64,000 nt of DNA. Origin: Stomoxys calcitrans (lineage: Eukaryota > Arthropoda > Insecta > Diptera > Muscidae). Position numbers and translations under genes: made by a program. Of this stretch, positions 52,261 to 62,133 are shown piece by piece. Position 1 is the first letter of the stretch; each line of letters begins with the position of its first letter. The DNA lies in contig NC_081553.1 of assembly GCF_963082655.1 (NCBI RefSeq), forward strand, positions 47,852,541-47,916,540, read 5' to 3'. The notes under the pieces are model-generated. The model was not told the DNA's origin. It saw only the letters and a program-made list of their open reading frames with translations, and searched no databases.

Positions 52261-52435
52261 TATTGGCTATGTCGCAAGGTGCTGTGCGAACATAGCCAGC
52301 AGTGGGTCACAAGCGTTGTCGTCGTTGCCTTCTGCGTCCTCGTCGTCGGACTATGTGACCCCCCGACCTCTCCCGTACGGCAATTTACGCAACGGCAGCA
52401 TCCCAGCCCAAATATTGCCAGGCCAGTGCCCGGGA

Positions 52436-53156
52436 AGTGTACCGTTTTTGCCGCTAAACTGCAACGGTCTCCCTGGCAAGATCGATGAGATTATGGATTT
52501 CATGAGTCGAAGGAGCATATTGGTCGCAGCGGTTCAGGAGACAATGCTGACCACCACCTGCAGCTTGCACAAATGTCAGGGATACAATGTGCTACATAAG
52601 AATCGCTCAAGGAATGGATATGGGGGATTGGCCTTCGTAATACACCATTCCGTGCAATATAGACCTATCTCGCCTGCGCATGGCGTTTGTGACCCCTACA
52701 TGGAATGCATGGGGATAGCAGTCAGGTCTGGTATTGCCGAGATAGAGCTATGCAACGTGTACATACCGCCGGTTGGTAGCTGTGTCCCGATTAATGGCCA
52801 GGCTTACAACCCCGACATAAGTGGGTTGCTATCTGGCCATAATCGTCTGGTTCTAGGGGACTTTAATGGGCATCACATTTCATGGCATTCAACCCCCAGG
52901 TAACGACCAGCGTGGCATAGCTTTGGCAGAGCAGATAGATAGCTCCACGTTTTGCACGGTGAATGAGGATGCCCCCACTAGGATTACGAGGAGGTGCAGC
53001 AGCTCGCCAGACATCTCCATTGCATCCCCTGATCTCTTCAGTGATGTATCCTGGCAAGTCATCTCTTTGGGGCCAGACCACCCTCCCATAATTCTCACCA
53101 TCGACCGACCGACTACCCGACTTCATAACCTCTGGCCGCCGGACGTTTATCAATCA
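52436..53156 (+). pseudogene. Jockey LINE: AP-type endonuclease domain
   Basis: Would nick target DNA to prime reverse transcription. Motifs: PLNCNGL (52450), the catalytic Glu in VQETML (about 52535), 'NGYGGLAFVIHHSV', ELCNVYIPPV (52748) and GDFNGHHISWHS (52856-52893) with catalytic Asp and Asn. A frameshift follows at about 52895, and the next frame gives CSSSPDISIASPDLF and GPDHPPIIL. The terminal SDH motif has become PDH. A further stop lies at 53157. Confidence 0.82.
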
Positions 53157-53214
53157 TAAGAAGGCCGATTGGACTGGCTTCAGAGAGTATACCAATCGCC
53201 GCTTCAGTGAACTG

Positions 53215-53690
53215 CCATCCCTCTCTGATGTGCTTGTGGCCGAGAGGAAATTCCGAGACATCATTAACACAGCAGCCGCTCGCTTTATACCTGCCAATCG
53301 AATACCCCAAGTGCGGCCCAATTTCCCGGCGCAATCAGTGGTACTCGCTGATGAGCCTGATGGGATTCGTGCTATGGACCCCGCTAACCCCAGAATTGGC
53401 GAGCTGAATCTGGAAATAAACAGAGTAGTCAACGAACATAAGCGGAATTTGTGGCTGGAACACTTGGAGCAATGTAACTTAGGCCCCGGTGTAGGCAAAC
53501 TGTGGTCTACTGTTAAGTCACTCTCGAACCCCGGTAGACGGGACGAAAGGACCTCAGTCATTTTTGGCGAGATAACCTTGACTGATCCGAAGAGATGCGC
53601 CAGGTTGTTCAACCTTGAATTTATTGTGCATCTCGAGAGAGACAGGGCAAGGAGCCATTCGTCGTATTCGTGGTCTCCAAGCCGATGAAC
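53215..53690 (+). pseudogene. Jockey LINE: endonuclease-RT linker
   Basis: About 150 codons: LSDVLVAERKFRDIINTAAA, 'PANRIPQVRPNFPA', 'LNLEINRVVNEHKRNLWLEHL' and VGKLWSTVKSLSNPG. The KLWSTVKSLSNP segment is typical of Jockey-clade linkers. A frameshift near 53630 leads into the RT. Overlapping minus-strand frames up to 181 codons are antisense shadows. Confidence 0.78.
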
Positions 53691-54560
53691 AGCCATCACA
53701 ATTTACCGTGGCTGAAGTTACGGCGGAAGTTGTCATCCGTGGCGCCAAATCATCTAAGGCGTTGGGCCCCGACGGAATCTCTACATTGATGTTGAAGAAT
53801 CTGGATTCACCTGGAGTTGAGTACCTTACCACTGTCCTCAACCTGCCATTGGACACTTATAGTTCCCGATGTCTGGAAAATGGGCAGAGTGATCCCGCTA
53901 TTGAAGCCTGGAAAAGACCCTAGTTTGGGGGAGTCGTACAGGCCGATCTCCCTTTTCTCACCAGTGGCAAAGACGCTTGAGGCATTACTCCTCCCGAGCC
54001 TCGTAGGATTTCATGGATTTCGAAGACTGCACAGCACAACAACAGTTTTGCAAGCCATCACCGCACACATTTGCCGTGGCTTCAATCAGCCCAGGCCATG
54101 TGATAGGACGGTCCTCGTGGCACTGGACCTATCGAAGGCATACGACACGATCAGCCATGCCAAATTATTTGAGGACATTGCCAACACGTCCCTCCAGCCA
54201 GGCCTGAAACGATGGGTCGCGAATTAACTGAGTGGTCACCAGTCATTTGTGGAATTTAGGGATAAGAAGTCAAAGCGCCGTAGAGTGAAACAGGGAGTTC
54301 CCCAAGGTGGTGCGATATATCCGGCACTGTTTAACCTCTACCTATCCTCCATTCCACCCTCTCTAGATGGCATAGAGATCGTATCATATGCGGACGATTG
54401 TACGATCATGGCATCAGGCCCCCCATCCATTGATGACATCTGCGATAGGTTGAACGTCTACCTCAACGAACTTGCCTCATATTTCGCTGCAAGACGTGAA
54501 GATATCCGCCACCAAATCTTCAGCCACATTGTTCACTACAAATACGCGTGAGGTGAATAC
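53690..54560 (+). pseudogene. Jockey LINE: reverse transcriptase
   Basis: Synthesises cDNA from element RNA at the nicked target. Motifs across several frames: SSKALGPDGISTLMLKN (53757), IPLLKPGKDP and ESYRPISLFSPVAKTLE (about 53890-53975), ALDLSKAYDTISH with motif A Asp (54119-54156), a stop at 54226, KQGVPQGGAIYPALFNLYL (about 54289) and the catalytic YADD at 54387-54398. Catalytic residues are kept, but at least three frame breaks inactivate it. A minus-strand frame at 53554-53856 is a shadow. Confidence 0.88.
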
Positions 54561-55432
54561 TGAGCTGACTGTGATGATCGATGGAGAAATGATTCCGACC
54601 ATCAAGTGTCCCAAAATACTTGGCGTCACATTTGACAGCTCTTGCACATTCTCCCCACAGCAATTTGTGATAAAATCAAAGTTCGAAACAAGGTCCTCAA
54701 GTCACTTGCTGGCAGCAATTGGAGTGCAGACAAAGAAACCTTGTCGACCACGTACAAAGCGATTGGCCGGTCTGTGGTAAGTTATGCAGCGCCAGTGTGG
54801 TCTCGTCAACTTTGTGATACGCAGTGGAATAATATTTCGATCTCTCAGAATGCCGCCCTCCGAACTGTGACGGCCTGTCTCCTCAGTTCTCCACTGCGAA
54901 GACATAACTACATGCTGTCTAAGCAATACCTTTTTTGGGCTGTTATCGCAGAAACCATCCAAATCATCATCATATGGATATATATCCACCGCCCAGAAGG
55001 CTTAAGGCAGATCTACATGATCTAGAGCGTGAGGTTCAGCGCTACAAGAAAGGACCTGCAGCATATCAAGCAGGTCTAAACAACATTCATGCAGACACGG
55101 TAGCAGATGCGGTAATCGGCTACCGGGTGAATGTAGTCCTTGGAGAACGACCGCCACCCATTGCACCTGAAGAAATCGACCTTTCCCGGCAAACCAGAGT
55201 GGTTCTGGCTCAATTATGTTCCTGCAGATGCAGCCGCCTCAATTCCCACAGAGCTAGGATTGATGCCGACGTGCAAAATGTATGTAACCATGGACCGCAC
55301 GATACACGTCACCTGTTTAACTGCCCGGCCAGACCCACTCGACTCAGACCCAGATGCCTGTGGACGCACCCCATCTTAGTAGCAGAGTTCCTGGGTCTTG
55401 ACACTCACCAGAATCAAGCAGACGAAAGATAG
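54560..55432 (+). pseudogene. Jockey LINE: thumb and C-terminal region
   Basis: KCPKILGVTFDSSCTFSP (54608) and CDKIKVRNKVLKSLAGSNWS (54660) are the post-YADD blocks. Then come AIGRSVVSYAAPVWS, 'NAALRTVTACLLSSP' and a final frame from about 54970 with PPPRRLKADLHDLE, ALN-type helices and CNHGPHDTRHLFNCP (55289), the usual Jockey C-terminal Cys/His motif. The last frame stops at 55430, 25-30 bp before the (AAC)n tail. Confidence 0.82.
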
Positions 55433-55461
55433 AACACAATAAACTGCTGCAACAACAACAA

Positions 55462-55485
55462 CCACAGTTGTGTAGGGTATAAAAA
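55462..55485 (-). mobile_element. 5' tip of the interrupted HLE-b
   Basis: CCACAGTTGTGTAGGGTATA followed by AAAAATAG is the complement of TTTTATACCCTACACAACTG, completing the leader at 51800-51962 across the LINE insertion. Confidence 0.68.
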
Positions 55486-55914
55486 TAGTCCGCATGCTCT
55501 TCCCCCCACACGACAGTAGAGAAGATGAAGTTTATGAAGAGCTCACTGACAACATAAGCCCTTAAGGAATGAGGCGCACAGGCTTCAGAGCAGAACAGCC
55601 CCCGGTCCCGACGGACTACCGGCCGAGGTCACCAGGCGGGAATTTCTTCTAGAAATTTTTAACCAGTGCCTTTTTGAAAGTGTTTTTCCTGCAGTATGGA
55701 AGAGACAAAAGCTGGTGATCATAAGCAAGAGCAAAAATGATCCAACATCCCCATCCTCAGACAGACCACTCTGTATGCTGGATACGGCAGGCAAGCTTTT
55801 GGAGCACGGCTTCAGAACGCCATCATTGAGGGAAGTGGACTCTCAATGGGACAACATGGCTGCCGGGCGGGAAAGCCCACGATCGAAGCTCTAAGAGATG
55901 TGGTGGAATAAGTA
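55486..55914 (+). pseudogene. R1-type LINE RT fragment, left part
   Basis: Reads APGPDGLPAEV, FNQCLFESVFPAVWKRQKLV and SDRPLCMLDTAGKLLE, then after a frameshift QHGCRAGKPTIEALRDVVE. The RPLCMLDTAGKLLE and FRAGKPTIEAL blocks are characteristic of RT motifs 1-2 in the R1 clade. It is broken at the TA (55913-55914) by a MITE. The first 60 bases are not clearly assignable. Confidence 0.82.
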
Positions 55915-56009
55915 TTGGGTTGCCCAAAAAGTAATTGCGGATTTTTTAAAAGAAAGTAAATGCATTTTTAATAAAACTTAGAATGAACTTTAACCAAATA
56001 TACTTTTTT
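55915..56009. mobile_element. Mariner MITE, left portion (interrupted)
   Basis: TTGGGTTGCCCAAAAAGTAA starts after TA (55913-55914) and runs to AAATATACTTTTTT, where an HLE begins. Its right portion is at 57095-57235. Confidence 0.93.
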
Positions 56010-57094
56010 ATACCCACCACCGACGGATGGGGGTATATTCATTTTGTCATTCCGTTTGCAACACATCGAAATATCCATTTCCGACCCTATAAAGTATATA
56101 TATTCTTGATCAGTGTAAAAATCTAAGACGATCTAGCCATGTCCGTCCGTCTGTCCGTCTGTCCGATTTCGCTGAAATTTGGGACAGTGAGTTGTCTTAG
56201 GCCCTTCGATATCCTTCTTCAATTTGGTCCAGATCGGTTCAGATTTGGATATAGCTGCCATATAGACCGATCCTCCGGTTTAGGGTCTTAGGCCCACAAA
56301 AGCCACATTTATTATCCGATTTTGATGAAATTCGGGGCTGTGAATTGTGTAAGGCCCATCGACATCCTTCGTTAATTTGGCTCAGATCGGTCCAGATTTG
56401 GATATAGCTGCCATATAGATCGATCCTCCGATTTATGGTGTAAGGCCCATAATAGCCACATTCATTATCCTATTTTGCTGACATTTGGGACAGTGAGATG
56501 TGTTAGGCCCTTTGACATATTTTTTCAATTTGGTCCAGATCGGTTCAAATTTGGATATAGCTGCCATATAGACCGATTTCTTGATTTATGGTTTTGGGCC
56601 CATAAAATGCTCATTTATTGCCCGATGTCCCCGAAATTTGGAACAGTGAGTTAAGTTAAGCCCCTTGACATACTTCTGCAATATCGCACAGATCGGTCCA
56701 GATTTGGATATAGCTGCCATATAGACCGATATCTAGGTTTTAGGTTTTGGGGCCATAAAAGACAGAGAGTTTGGTTATGCTCTTCAACGTCCTTCTTCAA
56801 TTTTGCCCAGATCGGGCCAGATTTGATTAGCTGCCATGTAGACCGATATCTCGATTTAAAGTCTTGGCCCCATAAAAGGCGCATTTTTTATCCGATTTCA
56901 CTGAAATCTGACACAGTGACTTATGTTCGGCTTCTCAACATCCGTGTCGTATATAGTTCAGATCGGTATGAGGTATATGAGTACAAGGTAAGAAATTTTC
57001 ACCAAATTTTGATGAAAGGTGGTTTACATATATACCCGAGGTGGTGGGTATCCAAAGTTCGGCCCGGCCGAACTTAACGCCTTTTTACTTGTTT
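56010..57094 (+). mobile_element. Helentron-like element HLE-24 (subfamily B) inserted in the MITE
   Basis: Exact ends are visible because both MITE halves are present. 5': TATACCCACCACCGACGG (56009), leader, GTCY tract (56141-56164). About five subfamily-B units follow (56200-56930). 3': CGAGGTGGTGGGTATCC (57036), hairpin AAGTTCGGCC/GGCCGAACTT and CTTTTTACTTGTTT (57094). Compared with the uninterrupted MITE, insertion occurred within a T7 run and no duplication other than T's is seen, as reported for Helentrons inserting at TT. Confidence 0.9.
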
Positions 57095-57235
57095 ACACTT
57101 TTTTTCTATAGCAAGCTAAAAGTAACAGCTGATAACTAAAAGAAGAAAGAATGCTATTACAAAGTCACAAGCTGTGAAAAAATTTGTCAACGCCGACTAT
57201 ATAAAAAATCCGCAATTACTTTTTGGGCAACCCAA
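57095..57235. mobile_element. Mariner MITE, right portion
   Basis: ACACTTTTTTTCTATAGCAAGC continues the MITE at 56009, then 'CAAGCTGTGAAAAAATTTGTCAACGCCGAC' and the right TIR TTACTTTTTGGGCAACCCAA, followed by TA (57236-57237). Confidence 0.93.
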
Positions 57236-57335
57236 TAGAGACAGCTAGGCAAATATCCACTACCATAGGCCGATTGTCCTCTAAGCCACATTGAATATGA
57301 AGAACGCATTCTTGTCTCTGAGTAGTCTTCCAATT
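57236..57335 (+). pseudogene. R1-type LINE RT fragment, right part
   Basis: After the TA the sequence reads ETARQ in one frame and, shifted, HRPIVL, a stop, then ATLNMKNAFLSLSSL. This corresponds to the R1 motif-A region (ATLDVKNAF) with the catalytic Asp changed to Asn. It follows directly on DVVE at 55910 once the MITE is removed. Similarity ends near 57335. Confidence 0.7.
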
Positions 57336-58034
57336 GTTATCAACTTTTTTTCGGTAGTTCATCGAATTCAAAACCAGCTGTGCTATTCGAAAACAAATGA
57401 ATTACATTTTTGACTTCATCTCCACATTCCCAAAATAATGTCGCCAAATATCTAAAGCGAATTTTTTTTTTAGAAAATTTTCCCTTACATTATAATTTGG
57501 CACTTGATACATTGTCACTTCGATTGAACCATGGCACCATGGAAGTATGAGAACATAATATCTTCTTTCGTTTTCATATTGCTCAACATTTTCTTTCTAT
57601 GCCTTAGTTTTTACTTTGTGATAAATTGAATTTTCATTGTCTCTGGCACACCTCAGTGAATGCCACTTGAATTATAAGAGGAAACGAAGTACAAGACGAA
57701 GAAGAACAATAAAACGCATGTAAACTGCAAAATTGCGAAACCAAGCATTTGAGCATTATGCATGCAATTCAATCCAGCAACATTCGTTCACACGCACCCA
57801 TGAACAAAACAACTGAAGAGTCCTTGATGTGATGAATTTTCAATAAAGCGTTAAAGTCTCTTTTAGCATTGGCTCCCAAGAACACCAGAGAGCATGAGAG
57901 GACAGACAGTAAGTGTGTAGAGGAGTCTAGCAAAACTGGACGGTGGATGCTCTACGGCTTATGAAAATGCCATAGGATATGTCTACTTCTTACTTTGGCA
58001 TGGAAAAGGGGAAAAGATGAGGAAGAGTGTTATA
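57336..58034. other. Single-copy-looking stretch without recognisable gene
   Basis: AT-rich with scattered A/T runs (57465-57480). No coding frame of note and no repeat similarity to the rest of the window. Confidence 0.6.
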
Positions 58035-59905
58035 ATTATTACTAGCTAACCCGGGCCCGCTCCGCCGCGCAAAGATTACTTGGAATATTTATTTTCGACA
58101 ATTAAAGATCTTTTAGTGAAACACCATGCTACGAAAATAACATATCGCTTGACTAACAGTTTAACAATTTAAGTGCCTTTATCTGATTCCCATATTATCT
58201 TTATTGGTCTACGAATTTAAGTTTGGATGTAAGGTGCACTTCATTCTTAAAATACTTCAGTTCAGCCCGATATTCTCATGATGTCTGATTTAGTGGTGTT
58301 TTCGGGGGAGAGGTGGTCCCCCAGATACTTGGCCCTGAAAAAATATCAGCATCGTGCTCTTCTCTCAAATACCATTTATTTATACCCCATACTGCCATTG
58401 GCTTAAGAGGAGTTTGCAGGATGAGGCGTCCCCCAAACACATGGCCCCAAAAAAGGTAATCAAATTCGTTTTCTAATCTAAAATACCTTTCATTTGAGCC
58501 ACATATTGGCATGGTCGAAAAATGTTTTCCCTTTGGGGGGTGTTTTGGAGAAGGGGTGATGCCTTAAATACATGGTCCTACATTTGAATGGCAAATTTTT
58601 ATTCTATTCCCAAATACCTCTAAATTGAGCCCCATATTGCGATGGTTAGTAAAAAATTGCTGTTTGTGGGGTATTTTGGGAAAGGGGTAGACCCCTAGAA
58701 AATTGGTCCCGAAAGTGGGTATCAGTTGTTGCTCTACCCCCAAATACCTTTCATTTAAGCTCCACATTGACATGGTGGGTAAATATGCCCGATTTAGGGG
58801 TGTTTAGGCGATTGGGGTGGTCCCCCAAACACTAAGCCCGGAAAATATATCAGCAACGTGCTCTATTCTCATATATTTGAACCCCATATTGGCATCGGCC
58901 TCAAAATTGGATATCAATAATCTCATTTAAACTCCTTAATGCAAAAGCCAGCAAATATGTCCGGTTTGGGGTATTGGCCCTAAAAACTATGAATATTTAG
59001 TTCCACTCTCTTTAATACTCAAATTGTCTTGGTGAGCAAATACGTCCTATTTGGGGGTTGCTATGCTGGTGGGAAGTCCGCTAAACAGTTGGCCCCTAAT
59101 GTTGATATCACATACGTGGTCTACTCCCACATGCCTTTAATTTGAGCGCCATATTACCATAGTCGGCAAACATGACCAGCTTGGGGGGGTGTTTTGAGGG
59201 ATGGACGGACACTCAGTGAGTTGGCCTTGAAAATTTCTATCGGATTCATGGTCCACTTTAAAAACTCCTCTTATTTGGGCCTCATATTGCAATAGTCAGC
59301 AAATACTTACAATTTGGGTGGTGTTGTGGGTGTGGCGTGACCCCATAGGCACTTTTCCCGAATATTGCTATCAAATTCGTGATTTACTCCCAAAGACCTT
59401 TCATTTGAGCCCCATATTGCTATGGTCATAGATTTGTCCCCTTGGGGGTGTTTTTAGTGAGAGGCGGCCCCCCAAACAATTGGTACTTTATTATTATATC
59501 AGATTCGTATTTTACATTCAAAGACCTTTTATTTAAGCCCCATATTCCCATGGTCAGTAAATAAGTCATGTTTGGGGGGTGTTTGGGAAAGGGGTGGTAC
59601 CACATTTTGATATGAGATTCGTATTCTACTCGCAAATACCTTTCATTTGAGTCCCATATTGCCATGGTCGGTAAATATGTCCGATTTGGGGGTGTTTTGG
59701 GGCTTGGGGTGGTCCCCCTAGCACTTGGTCCGACAATTGGATATCAGATACGTTTTCTTATCCTAAATACCTTTCATTTGAGTCCCATATTGTCGTTATT
59801 GGCCTAAAAATATGTTTGGTAGGTTTTAGGGTGGTGGCGGTCCCCCTAGGTACCCCATCCGAAATTTGGATACCAAATTTTTATTTTTAGGATATTATAT
59901 CCATC
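58035..59905 (-). repeat. Family-2 array, longest copy, with possible terminal motif
   Basis: About thirteen units of 120-135 bp with 'CCTTTCATTTGAGCCCCATATTG' landmarks near 58487, 58618, 58750, 59400, 59527, 59643 and 59773, plus GGGGTGTTTTGGG and GTGGTCCCCC blocks. Its left edge begins ATTACTAGCTAACCCGGGCC with the GC-rich CCGGGCCCG, unlike any unit and possibly the element's own end. The segment 59704-59898 is nearly identical to 8345-8530. Frames of 69-79 codons are repeat readings. Confidence 0.75.
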
Positions 59906-61312
59906 CGAGACTTCTTGAACCTCTAGAGGGCGCAATTGTTATCCAATTTGGTTGAAGTGTTGCAAATGTCGTTTTATTATGACTTCCAACAACTGTGCGG
60001 AGCGGCACCGGTGCATCCCTCGTCAATTTGCTTCAGATCGGTTCAGATTTCGATATAGCTACCATATATTGTAGACCGATCCGCCGATTTAGGGTCTTAG
60101 GTCCATAAAAGCCACATTTATTATCCGATTTTGCTAAAATTTGGGACATTGAGTTGTGTTAGACCCTTTGACATCCTTCGTCAATTTGGCTCAGATGGGT
60201 TCAGGTTTGGGTATAGCTACCATATAGACCGACCCGCCGATTTGGGGTCTTAGGTCCATAAAAGCCACATTTATTATCCGATTTTGCTGAAATTTCGGAC
60301 AGTGAGTTGTCTTAAGCCCTTCGACATTTTTGTTCAATTTAGCCCTGATCATTTCAGATTTGGATATAGCTGCCATATAGACCGATCCGCCGATTAAGGG
60401 TCTTAGGTCCATAAAAGCCACATTTGTTATCCGATTTTGCTAAAATTTGGCACATTGTGTTGTGTTAGGCCCTTCGACATTTTTGTTCAATTTGGCCATG
60501 ATCAATTCAGATTTGGATATAGCTGCCATATAGACTGATTTCTCGATTTATGGTTTTGGGACCATAAAAGGCGCATTTATTGTCCGATATCGCCGAAATT
60601 TGGGACCGTGAGTTGTCTTAGGCCCTTCGACATCTTTCTTCAATTTGGGCGTGATCGGTTCAGATTTGGATATAGCTGCCATATAGACCGATCCGCCGAT
60701 TTCGGTTCTTAGTCCCATAAAAGCCACATTTACTATCCGATTTTGCTGAAATTTTAAACAGTGAGTTGTCTTGGGCCCTTCGACATTTTTGTTCAATTTG
60801 GCCCTTATCAATTCAGATTTGGTTATAGCTGCCATATAGACTGATTTCTCGATTTATGGTTTTTGGAACCATAAAAGGCGCATTTATTGTCCGATATCGC
60901 CGAAATTTGGGACAGTGAGTTGCCTTAGGCCCTTCGACATTTTTCATCAATTTGGACCAGATCGGTTCAGATTTGGATATAGCTGCTATATAGACCGATA
61001 TCTCGGTTTTAGGTTTGGGGCCATAAAAGGTGCATTTATTGTCCGATGTTGCTGAAATTTGGGGCAGTGAGTTGTGTTAGGACCTTCGACATCCCTCTTC
61101 AATTTGGCCCAGGTCGGTTTAGATTGCCATAAAGACCGATCTCTCGATTTAAAGTCTAGGCGCCATAAATGGCGCTTTTATAATCGGATTTCCCTGAAAT
61201 CTGACACAGTGACTTATGTTAGGCTTTTTGACATTCTTGTCATATATTGTTCACATCGTTCTATATTTCGATTTAGCTACCAAAAAGATCAATATTTTGT
61301 TCTACAAAATTG
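59906..61312 (+). mobile_element. HLE repeat block: subfamily-A scrap then subfamily-B array
   Basis: One subfamily-A half-unit (59912-60000, 'CTTCTTGAACCTCTAGAGGGCGC') joins eight subfamily-B units (60010-61190), with GATATAGCTGCCATATAGACCGATC-type landmarks near 60053, 60210, 60365, 60517, 60668, 60825 and 60978. It enters the B-type 3' domain (CTACCAAAAAGATCAATATTTTG, 61275) but is cut by SINE-1 before the hairpin. It lacks both termini. Confidence 0.78.
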
Positions 61313-61548
61313 AAAAATTTTCAGCGGTTGTTTTCCCCTCCTAATGCTGGCAACATTTGTGAGGTACTATGCCATATAAAACTTCTCACGAAAGAGATGT
61401 CGCACTGCGGCACGCCGTTCAGACTTGGCTATGAAAATGAGGCCCCTTATCATTGAGCTTAAAACTTGAATCGGACGGCACTCATTGCTATGTGAGAAGT
61501 TTGCCCCAGTTCCTTACTGGAATGTTCATGGGAAAATTTGCATTTGAA
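61313..61548 (+). mobile_element. SINE-1 copy without tRNA head
   Basis: 'TTTTCAGCGGTTGTTTTCCCCTCC', CAACATTTGTGAGGTACTAT, 'AACTTCTCACGAAAGAGATGTCGC' and CTTGAATCGGACGGCACTCA, ending GGAATGTTCATGGGAAAATT. 5'-truncated; inserted at an A-rich site in an HLE 3' domain. Confidence 0.88.
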
Positions 61549-61672
61549 AGACTAGTTGACCGGTTGTGTTTCGCTACACTTTCAAATTGCTTTTTGAAAT
61601 TATCAAGTCATTTAGGACTATGGGCTTAATTTAAATCTGCACTTATTATTTGTTTAGTGTATTTGTTGCAAA

Positions 61673-61966
61673 TGCAAATTTGCCCATCAACATTCCATTA
61701 AGGAACAGGGTCAAACTTCCCATATGCCAATGAGTGCTCTCCTATTCAAGTTTCTATCTCAATAATAAGGGCGCCCTTTTTATAGTCGAGTCCGAACGTC
61801 ATGCCGCAGTGCGACACCTCTTTGGGGAGAGTACCTCAAAAATGTTGCCAGCATTAGGAGAGAAAACCACCGCTGAAAATTATTTTCCGTTGTTCTCGCC
61901 AGAATTCGAACCCATGCGTTTAGCGTCATAGGCGAACATGCTAACCTCCGGTAAGGTGACCTCGAT
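61673..61966 (-). mobile_element. tRNA-derived SINE-1, nearly full length
   Basis: Minus strand: head CGAGGTCACCTTACCGGAGG, where the A box is damaged by a small deletion, then GCTAAACGCATGGGTTCGAA with a B box GGTTCGAATTC (one mismatch). The body and tail are complete to GGAATGTTGATGGGC. It faces the copy at 61313-61548 across about 125 bp of unassigned DNA, so the two are divergently arranged. Confidence 0.87.
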
Positions 61967-62133
61967 AATGTTTATCTGTTATTTACTTTCACACTCATAT
62001 ACAAAGCTACCACCTGGGACGCAACATTCTTCCTATGTTAACTTAAATTGGAATACAAAATTTGTACTCTACTTCCAAAGACCGTTCATAGCAGTTGTAT
62101 TTTGTACTAAACGTCATACATGTCAGCTTGATG

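Larger units (their letters stand above)
51963..55461 (+). mobile_element. Jockey-type LINE, about 3.5 kb, with 6-bp target duplication
   Basis: A non-LTR element with a single degenerate ORF2-like series: 2A-like motif and zinc finger, AP-type endonuclease, linker, reverse transcriptase and C-terminal Cys/His region, ending CAATAAACTGCTGCAACAAC with an (AAC)n tail. It is flanked by CCACAG (51957-51962 and 55462-55467) inside an HLE-b leader. No ORF1 (gag) precedes, so it is either 5'-truncated or an ORF1-less lineage. There is no RNase H domain. At least six frame breaks make it inactive. The assignment to the Jockey clade rests on domain order, the C-terminal GPHDTRHLFNCPA motif and the tail. 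Confidence 0.85.

Noticed and set aside
53154..53699. 181-codon minus-strand frame over the Jockey-type LINE
   Set aside because: Shadow of the plus-strand linker/RT frame, which carries the conserved motifs.
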